A stretch of DNA of 64,000 nt, from contig NC_088775.1 in NCBI RefSeq assembly GCF_954871325.1, forward strand, positions 88,699,561 through 88,763,560, written 5' to 3'. This document shows, piece by piece, positions 47,026 to 58,458 of the stretch. Both the position numbers and the translations under genes were made by a program. The stretch is from Gordionus sp. m RMFG-2023 (taxonomy: Eukaryota; Nematomorpha; Gordioida; Chordodea; Parachordodidae). Position 1 is the stretch's first letter, and each line of letters begins with the position of its first letter. The notes beneath the pieces are model-generated. The model worked only from the letters and a program-made list of their open reading frames with translations. It did not search any database and had not been told where the DNA came from.

Positions 47026-48554
47026 CTATTAAAAAAGATAATTTAGAATTATTATAAATAGATAAATTTAATGTTCTCTACAACAAAAACATTCAAACTT
47101 CATTTGGTAAACATCTTTATTTTCCCCTCATTAATCACATCTTTAATTTCCCCTCATTAATCTGATAGTAATTTTTAAAATATTTATCCCCAAAAAGCAT
47201 TTTAATTTTTTAAAATAAATTAACACATTATCCTTATTAATCTATTTGTTTAATTGTCACCAGTACCACCATGTGTTAAAATATTTGTTTTGTTTGTAAT
47301 CAAATCTTAAATATCATTATTGAAATATGAATTTATAGAAAATTTCTTATAATTTTATTTTGCTTCTGTATTTAAAAACTGCTAAATAATAATTTAAAAT
47401 GATATTATAATTTAAAGTTTAAATAATATTAATAATATTATACTGATTTATAATGATTTCAAATTTAATATTTTTTTAAGTTTTACATGATACTTTAATT
47501 TTAACATGATATTGTAATTTTGAAATTTAAATTATATTCTGCAGATATAAGATGTATTTTAAATTTTTTAAGTTGAAATTATATATATGGTGAAATGATT
47601 GATAGCTAACTTAATATTTTAATAAAAATCAATACTGATATATTTCTAGCAGTCTCAAAAAATCAAACTTTTAATTTATCATTATTTTTTAAAGACACAT
47701 TTATAAAAAAGTCCTCTAATTTAAGAAGACATAGATTTTAAATTTTTTAATCACTATTTAACTATTTAATTTTCAAGTCTTACATGTATTTATTTGAATT
47801 CATATTAATTTACTACATAGCTTGGATTATTGAGTTAATATTTTAAAGGGGGTTTTGCAGGAGTAGATAGAAGCTTAGTCCTTATTCTTCAAATATAATG
47901 TATTTAATTATCAGTGTGTTTTTAACAGTTTATTTTTAAAAATTATATAACACATTAATTTAAAAACACATTTATTATATTTTAAATATTATTTTTGAAA
48001 ATTGATAAAAAATATCCAACGCTACACTTTTCCTCTTAGATTTATTTTTATTTGTTTTTGTTTTAAGATTTTCATTATTTGTGACTGCATATTAATATTT
48101 TTTTGATTAAAAAAAGCAATTGTTTTAAATATGAAATCAATAAAAATAGTAAATTACATGTTTTTTTATATTATATTTTTTTAACACATAATTTAAAATG
48201 AAAGTTTAAAATAATAAAAATAAAATTTTTTAAAATTAAAAAAAAAGAAGTTTGAAACCTGAACCCTAAATTTTAAAAAAGGGTTTGGTTTCGGCGAAAT
48301 ATCGAGGGTTCGGGTTCTCGTCCCTGATATTTAGATTAACCGAACGATATTCGGTAAAAAAAATAAAGGGGAACGAGGATCAATTTTTACTTTCCTTTAC
48401 TATTCCTGCCAATTTTCCGTTCCATGTTTCGAAAACATTTTCTGGAAGAATATCTAAAATGTAGCGATAAAAGTAACAAGTTGCTTTTTTAAGATACGTT
48501 AAATATTTACATTATCTTTCATTTAATATTTTTATAATTATAATTTCTAAAATT

Positions 48555-48690
48555 TGACAAACGCTTGTGTAGAACGTTTTTTTACTCTGGGGAAGGTTAT
48601 TTTTAAAGAAAGACAGGAGTGCGCTCTAAAGACACCAATAAAAAAATATGTATATTTTTTGTTATTTACATATTTCTCGGTTGAAAATAT
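48555..48690 (+). pseudogene. hAT transposase dimerisation-domain relic
   Basis: The plus-strand frame reads LTNACVERFFTLGKVIF then KERQECALK. The S/N-A-C-V-ERFF-S/T block, followed by a charged stretch, is typical of the hAT C-terminus. No other part of a transposase and no ends are seen. Confidence 0.5.
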
Positions 48691-49339
48691 TTTGATATAT
48701 ATATATATATATATTTATTTCGGCTCAAAATGCTGCATTACACAATATATGTTTCTTTACTCAATTAAATTTGTTTGTAATGGTTGTCCGCTGAGAATTA
48801 TTTTTTTTATCAAACTATTGCTTGTCCGAGAATAATTTTAAAATAAAATGAAGTAAATAATGATCATATATTGCCTCAAAATCGGGTTTCTATATTCTAC
48901 AATTTAATAAATATCTATCCTACAAATTATACAATTCATAATCAATGCTTTCGCCGTTGTTACACAGCCAAATTAAAAAAATTAATAAATACCTAAAACA
49001 TGCAACCAAATAAAGAAAAACAACACCAAATATAATAGTTTGATTGCTTTCGTAGGACCAACATTAACTTCGCCTTATAACTATAAATGCTAATGAAATG
49101 TTGTTAGAATTATAAAATAGGGTTAAAGTTTCCTAGATTTCTTTATCGAGATTTTAAAGTTTATTTCTATGGAGGGAAATGTTTGGATTGATCAAAACGC
49201 ATTTTTCTAAGTAAAAATTATAATGCTCACGATTTTCAATTTTTTTTTGGCCTCTAGTATAACATGAATCACGATTAGCTATATTCGGTTTGAATTTCTA
49301 AAGTTATTACAGGTCTACAAATGGCAGAATTTTCAGGCT

Positions 49340-49482
49340 ATGTTGAGATTTTTCGACCGGCCCAGTTTTAATATAAGCCTGGAGATATTACTCATCTATA
49401 TCTCTAGGGTTTGCATAATATTATTTTGCTAAAATAGTGTGTTAGCCGTTTTTAAAAATCGGGACTTTAAACAACAACCATT
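49340..49482. repeat. TAGTG-family MITE, worn copy
   Basis: The right end gtgtgttagccgtttttaaaaatcgg followed by tttaaacaac, with the family core tatctctagggtttgcataa, identifies it. The left end is lost. Confidence 0.5.
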
Positions 49483-51297
49483 ATTTATTACGCAGCTTAA
49501 GAAAATTTTGACTTTTTTTAACGTAAATCTATTATATTTTTATAACTTAAAAATATCAAAAATGGATCTATTATATATATTAATAATTATATTTTCTCAA
49601 TATAGAATATTATTTTATTCCGATAAGTTATTGTTTATTGATTTGTAGAGTTCAATTTAATTATCTTTAGCGTAGAGTTGCTAAATATTTTTGATTTTTG
49701 CCCAATAAAGATATTAATTTGCTAAACAGCTTTAATTACTTTTTTTGAGATATATATATATATATACAATTGATGTAAATTATTATCATTTTAAAATAAA
49801 TTTTCTCTTATTGTTGTAGAATAAATATCAAGATGTCCCGATATTCTATATTGGTGATAAGGTAAATTATTTATAAATAAGTCTAGTGGATGTCTTAGAA
49901 ACGCCTAGCATCAAATTATCTAACTGGGGTTTGAGAGCCAGAAAAGGACATCCTCAGATACTTTAAAAATAATAATATTTTAAATTTTTTATAGCAAGAG
50001 TGATTTCATATGATTATTTCTCATTTAAAGGTGACTTTCGATTTATGAATAAATTGGAATATAAAGCTGCAAAGATAATAATTCTAATAAAGTCAATATT
50101 CATAGGGATATGATTTTAAAATAATTGAATAGCGATCGGGGTACCGATCATTATAATATGAGAAATAAAATTTTTAGAGATTTTAGCAATAGTGAAATAT
50201 AATTCCAAACATAAGTTTTGAACATTATAGAAAGAAAGATAAAATTAAATGACTCGATTAATTATATTTAGCAGTGTTACATATAAAAATTTGGGAAGCC
50301 TACCCCATTCAAATATCCCTCTAAACGCATATGGCAGCAAGTAGCTAGTTTTAAAGGGAGATTTTGTGGCATAGGTTCACATTGACGCTACCGGTAATCA
50401 TCATAAATTCTAAATATATTCTATATTTTTAGGGGTTACTTAGATTTTAGAGAAATTTCAAAACAATTTACAATTATCCGAAAAGCGAGAACAGATGTCC
50501 ACATAGTAAAGCGTAGGACGGTGTCCTATATGACCCATAAATGAAATAAAATATCCCAAAAATGCTCAACGCTCCTATCTAGATAATATAATATATCTTG
50601 ACCCATTCTTTATCCTATCTAGCTACATACATTGTTTAATAAAAGTAACTGACTCAAGTTATTAGCTAACTTTTATATGATATTAACTATCCATATTACA
50701 TTTAAAATTGTTTTTAAAAAATATAAAATTTAATATCTATCCCAGTTTATTTCTTTACAATTAAAAAAAACAAGACAAATTTTCTCACCAGAAATAATAA
50801 ACAATATAAATCTTAAGAATTTATGTGGATTTTTTTAACACCGCTTAGGAGGATGAGTAAGATAAGGATACAAATTTTGATCCTCATCAAATCTTTGAAT
50901 TATTTTTTTTTTAATGTGTCTCAAGATGGATTTATATAAAATATCAAAAAGTTTGGTTCAGTTTAAAATTTTAACAATAAATTCCCAAATTTGATGCACA
51001 CCTTACATTATTATAACAAAAAATAAAATCTTAAATATATCTTGAAAAAAAATATTAACTCTGAAAAAAAAGACTGCCTGTTTTTTCAAACACCCATGTT
51101 ACGAATTAATTTATAGGAATAATTATTTCCCCATTGTTTATTTTATTTCATAAAATATAAGCTTAATAATTTTATGCATCATCATTATATTTAATTAAAT
51201 AATTATTATTTCATGAAATTGATAATTAAGTGAGGAATATTTTTATCATGTAACATTATGTTTTCACTTAAGGATGTTTGCATTACTAATGATATAT

Positions 51298-52836
51298 TTA
51301 TTTTTTTATCAAAAAATGTCCGTAGCGATTGTGTGCCATTAATGCTTTAGTCCAATATGATTTTATTTTTTCTCTATTACCGTCATTTTCGGAAAAAAAA
51401 ATATATTTCATTTTGTGGGTTAAGTATTGATCACGCCCAAAACTAAATGGTTTAGCCGTATAAAATTCGTCAAATTTACTTTCAAGGTTAAACCCATCGC
51501 CTACGTCTATCATAAGAGTACCGGCCATTCTTGCCAATCTACCTGTTACGTGAGCATCATCCACTTTGTAATATGGGCGGGCAAAATAGGCCTTGTGTAT
51601 TTTGTAGGCGGTAGGCGGAGTCAATATCATAATCCACCCAGAACAATAAGGTTCATAAAAAATCCCCGGGTATTCATTTGGAGTGGTATGCCATTTGCCT
51701 CCATCTCGTAAAACTCTCTCGTTAATCTGAACGCGGCATAATATAATGTCCCTTATGCGTCCTTTACTCCCAAATAATTTTCTATATTCTGTGGAAATGT
51801 ACTGATCCGTATCAAACATAGTGTAAGGCCTTTCATCACAACTCGTGTAACCCTGAGTAGTACTATTCTGAGTGGCATTTGTAATGGTGAGTGACGTGGT
51901 TACTCGATCGATCAAGTTTTCCCGAAGCTTAAAACCCTTAATTATATAACCAAAGCTTTCAATAGGTAAAGCGCGAGTTCGATTATAGAGGTATGGCAGC
52001 AATCTTTCTTTCGGTCTAATTTTATCTATATCGCGAATCAAATACGAGCTGTATATTTCATCAAAGTATCGTAACGTAGTGATGACCTGTAAAATATCTG
52101 CAAAAATATCGTCGTCCATTTTGAGAACGAATTTAGCCTGAGGACAATAATATGATATCCATTTAAAACCCATCGAGATCTTGTAAGTCATATTAACGTA
52201 GGCATCTATGAATGAAGCTTGAACAATATCCTCGTACATTTTACTCTCGTTAGTTAGTTTGGCCTGAATCGTTTCATTTGCAGCGATGCCTAACATAAAT
52301 ATGAGACGAATACTATAATTCTGGTATTCCTTAACAGAACCCCATGTTTCCCGTATTGATTCTCTTAAATTGACGTTGCTTGGAGCACTGTGAATCATTA
52401 TAATGATAAATATGTCTTTAGGTACATTAACTTTTATTGGCGCGAGTGGGTCGCTTTTATTCGTCACATCTTGCATACACATGTGTTTCGGGTTAATCAA
52501 ATATTTGAAATCCTGGGGTAAGTCTTTCCGTGATACATTTTTTTCTAAGAAAAATCCGTTTAATACATTGTAATTCGATTTCAGCATCTTTAAACATTCT
52601 TGATCTTGCAATGTAAGTTTAGAATGATTCCGGCCAACTGTCAACATTATTTGATTTGAAGATTGTTTTGACTTATTTTTTCCAATCGATATGCTACGCT
52701 TAAATGTACGTTCTAAGATGGGGGATATCATTATTATATAAAATACCACAAGACATGAACAAGGCATCAAACATATAATAATTTTTTTCGATCTCATGTC
52801 GAAAGAAAATAATATAGCAAAATGTTGATTCCTCAA
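51298..52836 (-). CDS. GT31-family beta-1,3-galactosyltransferase-like type II membrane protein
   Basis: 512 residues on the minus strand. A short cytosolic tail, one membrane anchor (about 18-41) and a lumenal catalytic domain fit a Golgi enzyme that adds galactose or GlcNAc to glycans from a UDP-sugar. Family motifs in order: RESIRETWGS (158-167), IRLIFMLG (176-183), YEDIVQASFIDAYVNMTYK (201-219), KMDDDIF (239-245) with the metal-binding DDD, YPGIFYEPYCSGW (389-401) and VDDAHVTG (425-432). Several NxS/T glycosylation sites are present. Between the DDD block and the YP..YCSG block lie about 145 residues, longer than in typical vertebrate B3GALTs. Met14 starts just before the anchor (MRSKKII) and may be the real start. 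The acceptor and exact linkage cannot be inferred. The gene is intronless. Confidence 0.85.
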   Translation of the reverse strand: MRNQHFAILFSFDMRSKKIIICLMPCSCLVVFYIIMISPILERTFKRSISIGKNKSKQSSNQIMLTVGRNHSKLTLQDQECLKMLKSNYNVLNGFFLEKNVSRKDLPQDFKYLINPKHMCMQDVTNKSDPLAPIKVNVPKDIFIIIMIHSAPSNVNLRESIRETWGSVKEYQNYSIRLIFMLGIAANETIQAKLTNESKMYEDIVQASFIDAYVNMTYKISMGFKWISYYCPQAKFVLKMDDDIFADILQVITTLRYFDEIYSSYLIRDIDKIRPKERLLPYLYNRTRALPIESFGYIIKGFKLRENLIDRVTTSLTITNATQNSTTQGYTSCDERPYTMFDTDQYISTEYRKLFGSKGRIRDIILCRVQINERVLRDGGKWHTTPNEYPGIFYEPYCSGWIMILTPPTAYKIHKAYFARPYYKVDDAHVTGRLARMAGTLMIDVGDGFNLESKFDEFYTAKPFSFGRDQYLTHKMKYIFFSENDGNREKIKSYWTKALMAHNRYGHFLIKK

Positions 52837-55110
52837 TTCGAAAATATAAAGTTTAAGAGCGTGACTTAAATAATGATTTCTCGTATAGCTAGATACGTAT
52901 AAAAAATATTACAGGGTTTTTCGGATAAAATTTTACTTGATGCCCAAACGACCAAATTGAACTTAAAACGATTTGTCTTATGCGCCAATATTTGAAATTA
53001 TACATGATATTCATGTCACCAATATAGAAAAGAAGAAGTTATTAATTATAAATGGGTTATTTAACCTATGCGAGGTCTTAGAAGTTAGTATAAAACTTTT
53101 AATCTGTTATAATAAATTATAATTATAATATAAATTCTTTATTTATTTCACTCCTAAGAAAATGTGATGATAATGATTTTTTATAGATATTTTTTATTTA
53201 TTAAAGTAATACTTATTGTTGAAATTTAAATGAAATTATCAAATTTTGATCTAATTATACCTTTTCTATTGTTGGTTTTGTTCAAAAATAATTTCTTTAA
53301 AGGGTAATAATAAAAAATAAAATTTGTATAATGTATTTTCCCTGACCCGAAATCGGCCCATAGCAGTGAAAAAGACCAGGTGCAAATTATACAAAATATT
53401 TTTTCGTCCTGTCTTTTCTATCACAGAATCAGTTATTACAAAGCGATTAAATCCTTGGTTCTTTACTTCCTTCAAATGGTTAACGGTCAGCACAAATTAG
53501 GAAAGGACCAAATCTAAAGACCAAAATAGGTTTATCAAAATCTTAACTTTTGAGAATGATATCTGCCACAATAGATCCTAAAGGAAGGGAATGCCAGCGT
53601 TGCCCGTCCCGCCCCATTCTTCTCTTCTTATTAACGAAAATCTAAAAAATTTAGATAATTCGTTCTTCAACTCAATAATGGTCGTTTGCCAATAATATTG
53701 GCATAGGCTGTGAACGAGCGGTTCCGAATGCACTAAATAAATTTTCCAATCACTCTAAAGTTTCCATACTATTTGTATAACCGACTTAATTTATTTCTGG
53801 TCATTTAATGGAACTGCCAATCCCTAAAAATTCAGGTCTTTCTACCTTAAGCCAAATTGGTCTAAACAGTCTGGGAGATTTGTGCAACTTTGACATATAT
53901 TATATGTCTACAAAATTTCCAATATCCTTATTGACTATCACCAACAGATGTTCTAGAGCAAGATTTTCCATAGGTGTGGTTCAGGTTGACTAATTTCCTT
54001 GGTGTATAAATTATAATATCGATGCTTGTAATACCTTTGGAATGATCAATGATTATCCCCAGACTCATCATTCTTCCATAATAATTTTAAACCTTTTAAT
54101 AAAAATTTATGTTTAATCTCATGCCACATCGGGCTACTTTATCTCTTCTGAAAATTTTTCATTAGTCCCTTAATGTTAATTCTGCAACCAAATTGGCTTC
54201 ATTTTCTATTAAAATTAACCTACTTACTATCACGTCACCCAAATAAAATGCTGATCTTGGTAGACGACCTTATTATAGTGAATCATTGGCGTGTTAAAAT
54301 ATCGTGGGGGCCGAAGTCATTCCAAATAATAGTTATTCTGGCGGTTAATAACGGGTATTTTTTAAAAATGTTTTCTTCAATTTGATTCGCTGGTGGGCAT
54401 GATAAATCGAGTTGTAATGTGCGATCCTCCTCCAATAGTTGTTAGATTGATCGGTTATCGATTAATCGTTGATATATGCCAAAATCCCCGCATATCTTAA
54501 TCGACTCATCTTTTTAATATCGAAAAACAATGGACAAGGCTAAGCAAGAAAATTTTACATTTCCAATTATATTTAAGATATGGTATATTTTGTTTTTCTT
54601 TTAATGGTATGAGACGTGGCTTGGAAAACCAATCTTTTGAATCTTCTCTTAAGGTTATTTTACTTCAAAATTATGTAATTTCCCTAAACTTGGCTCAAAA
54701 AATCGGCAAATTTATTGATTTCGCCAGTTAAATGTTTTAAAATATTAGGATAATTTTTTTAAAATATATTATCTCTACCTATAAGATTTTTGCTATCAAA
54801 TATAACAAATATTGTAAACAGTAGTTTTAAAAAAAAAATTTTTTATATTATTTTTTAGAATTATATAGTAATATAGTAAAATACGTATACAGCAACCTAA
54901 ACTTATTAAGGCTTTGCTGATACAAATTTTCCACCAATCTCTAATATTAATATAGATAACAGTTATTTAAATTGAAATTATTTATCAACTGATCTTTGAA
55001 TCAATATCATAAAAAATGCCAACTAAAAAAAATATAACAAACTTTCATGAATTATAAGTGTATTTTTTTTATTCCTCAATAAGTTAATTTAAAATATGGG
55101 CAATGTTGGC
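52837..55110. other. Spacer with weak coding-like patches
   Basis: 53250-54400 is less AT-rich than its surroundings and has several short frames on both strands (for example 53266-53493 minus, 54173-54385 plus). None joins into a recognisable protein, and I cannot name a family. It may be an old gene or element relic. The left edge should include the glycosyltransferase promoter. Confidence 0.3.
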
Positions 55111-55114
55111 TGTA

Positions 55115-55310
55115 TGAAATGCAGCTCAATTTAGCCAATTTAAAAATGGCTATAATGATTTTAAGCAAAATATTATTACCTAAGCCTAGAAATTTCACCG
55201 ATGTGTCCAAATCTTTCTGTTAACTGTGAGAAAAGTATCCAATCTTAGACAATTTAGATTTGTCTAAAATCTCAAGTTAGTTGTTTTAAAAAAATAGGCA
55301 TAATATAGCC
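55115..55310. repeat. TAGTG-family MITE, worn copy
   Basis: The family core is present (attacctaagcctagaaattt, gatgtgtccaaatctttctg), with eroded arms tttaaaaatggct and aagttagttgtttt. The terminal repeats are not preserved. Confidence 0.5.
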
Positions 55311-55671
55311 TTTGACTTTTTTTAAAAATTAGTAATAAATTGAATTTTAATTTCTTTTATGAATAAATTATTATATGATTAAAATCTGTTAAAAATAGAT
55401 ATTATTATAGATAATCATAATATAACCTATAACAATAAAAATATTTAGATTAGTTCTGATTTGGTCCAATATTGGTATGATCCTAATTTAAATTATTTTA
55501 AGATAGTGACAAAAAAGTCTTCAACTAAAACAGTATATTTTAAGGATATTGTTTTTATAAAAATGAACCTTTGTTTAATATTAAAATTTTCAATAATATT
55601 TCTTTATGAAAATTTTTTCAATTCAATATACTTATCATTTTCATTCAAATAAAACTCTAAATGAATTTAAC

Positions 55672-56037
55672 TAGAGATCCTTCAGGCCGGGCTCGGGCCT
55701 AATTCTATTTAAAATATATGGGTTTGGGCCGGGCCTAATATTTTAAAAAAAATTCGGGCCGGATCAAGTCGAACCTTTAATTTTTTAAGATATATCTAAA
55801 TTTAACAATTTTATATTGAATTTTTTATGTAAAATAAAAAAATTTGATTTTATTTATTGAAACTAAACGATATATAACATGTCTTGAGTAATTAAATATA
55901 TTAATTTCTATATTTAAATAAATTCGGTAAATTTTTTTTAAAAAAATTTCAAGTTCGGGGCTGGCCAGCAAAACTTTTTTTAAAAAAAAATTTGGACTGG
56001 GTCGGGCTTGAAAAATTAGGCCCAATGCAGATCACTA
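55672..56037. mobile_element. Non-autonomous hAT element, TAGAGATC/GATCACTA ends
   Basis: 366 bp with ends TAGAGATCCTTCAGGCC / GGCCCAATGCAGATCACTA. The 8-bp duplication has one change: aatttaac (55664-55671) and aattcaac (56038-56045). Subterminal GGGCCGGGCC-type words face each other. No gene. Confidence 0.8.
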
Positions 56038-56045
56038 AATTCAAC

Positions 56046-56577
56046 TATTTTTTTGGAATCATCATTTAAAAAATAAACAATGGTTAAATCAAATTATTTT
56101 ATTACTCAGATGAAAAATAAATTATAAAATTCTAATATAAGTAAATTTTTAGAATTAAAATAATCAAATAATAAATTATTCATTTCATAGACCTAATAAT
56201 GGAATTAATTTAGATTAATTGCCATAAAAAATGATAGACAAAATACTCAATATTTTACATTCTTATTAAAGAGCAAAATAATCTTAAATGTTATTATATA
56301 ATAAGAAATTATGACAAACATAATATGTGACCTATTCATTTTTAGTAACGAATATCATTATTTGAGAGCATGTATACAAATTTCTCTTACGAATTTATTA
56401 TTAAAAAGAAATATAAAAATAATATATTAATAAAAGACCATGACTCAATTTATAAAGCAAAGTCCATAATTTATGTGCCATCATTGTTTTGCTATATATG
56501 ATAATCAATCAATTTATTTAATACAAATCCAAAATATTAATCATCTGCAATTATTACATCTTAAACATCTTCTGGTC
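56046..56577. other. AT-rich spacer
   Basis: Probable 3' untranslated region of the ATP synthase epsilon gene at the right; nothing else is seen. Confidence 0.4.
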
Positions 56578-56827
56578 CTAATTATAAATATATATAAACA
56601 CAAAAAGTGAAGCGATTAAACTTAATATTGGCTTTCCATTCAACCATTTTGTAACTTTTATTGATACCCCTACATTTTTAGTGGGGTCTATTTTATATTG
56701 AGGCTTTAAAATTTGTCGCACAGCCTTGGCAGCTATTCTAGAGTAGCTTAGATAGCTATACATTTTTAACTATTAAAAAATTAATCATAAGAACTTACGA
56801 AATGCCATAAGATCTCCAAATTGACAT
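56578..56827 (-). CDS. ATP5F1E: Mitochondrial ATP synthase subunit epsilon, two exons
   Basis: Minus-strand gene: exon 1 56827-56799 (29 nt), a 43-nt GTAAGT...TAG intron (56798-56756), exon 2 56755-56578. The product starts MSIWRSYGISYLSYSRIAAK and continues AVRQILKPQYK, then VSIKVTKW. From memory, human epsilon starts [20 protein letters not shown], then KAVRDALK, so the match is collinear from the first residue and confirms both the intron and the start. The subunit sits at the foot of the F1 central stalk in the mitochondrial matrix and, as in other animals, needs no cleaved presequence. The length is 68 residues against 51 in human; the last 16 or so, after KVTKW, are hydrophobic and unlike the family. 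They may be a lineage extension or read-through of an unrecognised intron. Confidence 0.85.
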
Positions 56828-57739
56828 TTTTACAGATGGAAATAGGATGGGTGAATAAAGATTTATGCTAAAAAAATTTGATTTAATCAAAATTTAAAAT
56901 CCTTTAGATTCTTTTTAAGTCTTAATTTTAGAGATGACGCTTTGTCTCAAAGTGTTAATAATATTTCGATTATAAATAATTACTCCTACACATAACTAAT
57001 CTGAGATAAAAATGTGGAGCAAATCTCTATTGAAGAAAGCTGTATCGCAACATCACAATCATGGAAAATAAAAATAGATATATAATAATAATTTATATAT
57101 AAAAAAGAAATAAACTCTGATCTCGATAAAATATAAAGTAAATGCAATTTTATTGTATTAACTTTAAATAAATTGTTGTATTTTGTTTAAGGATACAATT
57201 TATGGTAATTGATAGACTATAATAAATATATCTTCAATCAATATATAAACATATTATTCTAAAAGTTAAATTACCTTTTATACTTTTCATTTTGTTAAAA
57301 TAATATTATTTTTGATTCTTATAAAACCCTTAATATCTTAAACATCACATTGGCGCCGATCAATTAAAATGACATTAAATATAAAGGGTTAAAGAGACGA
57401 AGAATATAATACTATTCCTAATGAATACTTAAAAATAGCTCTGAACATTTAGTTAATTTTAGATTTTTTAAAATCGTAGGTGAATAGTTAGGACCTTGTA
57501 TTTAATTTAGAACTCATTTTCAAAAAGATATTGTCCATATAATAATAAAAAAGATTTGTTACTATCATAAATAGGTACTGATAGCTTAATTAAAATAAAA
57601 AATTTCCATTACCCTATTAATTTAGAGAGCATTAATTATTTAACTATTGTTTGGAGAAAATATTTAAGGATATCTCTAATATTTTCCCTAGATCAAAATA
57701 ATTTTTTACCTTAAAAAGAGGTCAAAAAATATGATAGAT

Positions 57740-57860
57740 GTTTATATCAAATTAAAAACTATTTGCTCACTATGTAATTTTAAATCGCCTTTTTGATCAT
57801 AAAGAGTTTGGTGTTTAGCGATCGCGTTGTATACCTTGTAAAAGGAAACCCAAGTAGAAG
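57740..57860 (-). pseudogene. Possible DnaJ-domain exon relic
   Basis: The minus strand has an exon-like frame after a polypyrimidine-AG (ccttttacaag). It reads KVYNAIAKHQTLYDQKGDL, which resembles the end of a J domain of the DNAJC9 type (KVYSVLSD...R.VYDEQG). Weakly similar patches (DILKYFL near 57660, MDNIFLKM near 57530) follow on the same strand in different frames. The HPD-bearing start of the J domain is not found upstream. Either an exon of a gene with lost neighbours or a chance match. Confidence 0.3.
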
Positions 57861-58166
57861 TTAACATAATCATTAAACATATAAGGTTCTAAAAACACGT
57901 ATTTTAGGAATAATAGTTATAATAACGGTAATAATTTTAATCATAAGTTTTTTTTTCTAAAATGGCATTAAAATGCAAATATAAGAATTGATACAATTAA
58001 ATTTATTCTGTTATATTTTTTATTAAATATAATAGTGGAGTTTTAAAATATCAAGCTCAACCCAGGTTTATAGAGAAAAAATTTATTTGGTCTGGGTTGT
58101 TAAAAAAAATAATTTTTTGAGACTGACTTGGGTTTCTTCTAAAGAATTTCTTCCATGCCTGCAGGT

Positions 58167-58279
58167 CTCGAGTATTTGTATTTAAAATACATTTCTCCTA
58201 AAATATTTGTATTATAAAATACTTTTTATTGAATGGTATTTGTAATTATATTCAAATACAAAATAATTCCAACTCTGCA
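58167..58279. repeat. Probable hAT MITE made of GTATTTGTA words
   Basis: It starts near CAGGTCTCGAGTATTTG and ends CAACTCTG, with internal gtatttaaaatac-type palindromic words. The right end CAACTCTG matches the MITEs at 16822 and 21609. Flanks catgcctg / catgtata agree only in part, so the duplication is uncertain. Confidence 0.45.
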
Positions 58280-58458
58280 TGTATAACTGACAGCAGTAGA
58301 GTCACTAGGATGGTATTCACAGGGGCTTGAGCCTCTAGAAAAATTCTAAGAGCCTAAAAATTAGCGCACTCTGAAAGTTTGAAGGTGTAAAGGATAGGGA
58401 TGTCCCTGGCTGACAGTCATCTATTTGAGTGTCGAACCTTTCGATTTTGGCTCAGGTT

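Larger units (their letters stand above)
40193..48326. mobile_element. Candidate non-autonomous hAT element carrying a U2 snRNA gene
   Basis: The ends CAGGGACGAGAACCC and GGGTTCTCGTCCCTG are a perfect 15-bp inverted pair. The flanks are acatttag (40185-40192) and atatttag (48327-48334), an 8-bp duplication with one change. Subterminal GGTTCAG/CTGAACC words resemble those of the hAT at 37133-40039. Without the retrotransposon inside it (41409-46872 plus the 12-bp duplication) the unit would be about 2.66 kb. Its only recognisable content is the U2 snRNA gene; there is no transposase. The remainder (40290-41340 and 47030-48240) is AT-rich. The alternative, two unrelated solo ends, is less likely given the matched ends and flanks. 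Confidence 0.68.
48335..51297. other. AT-rich spacer with repeat relics
   Basis: 48555-48690 and 49340-49482 hold the relics listed separately. The rest has no gene, RNA or definable element; the right edge includes the probable 3' untranslated region of the minus-strand glycosyltransferase gene. Confidence 0.4.
56828..58450. other. AT-rich spacer with a possible gene relic
   Basis: It includes the likely ATP synthase epsilon promoter at the left, the DnaJ-like patch at 57740-57860 and the small repeat at 58167-58279. I see nothing else. Confidence 0.4.

Noticed and set aside
54173-54385. Frame containing LILVDDLIIV, resembling an RT active-site box
   Set aside because: None of the other RT motifs occur before or after it, and the surrounding frames do not support an element.
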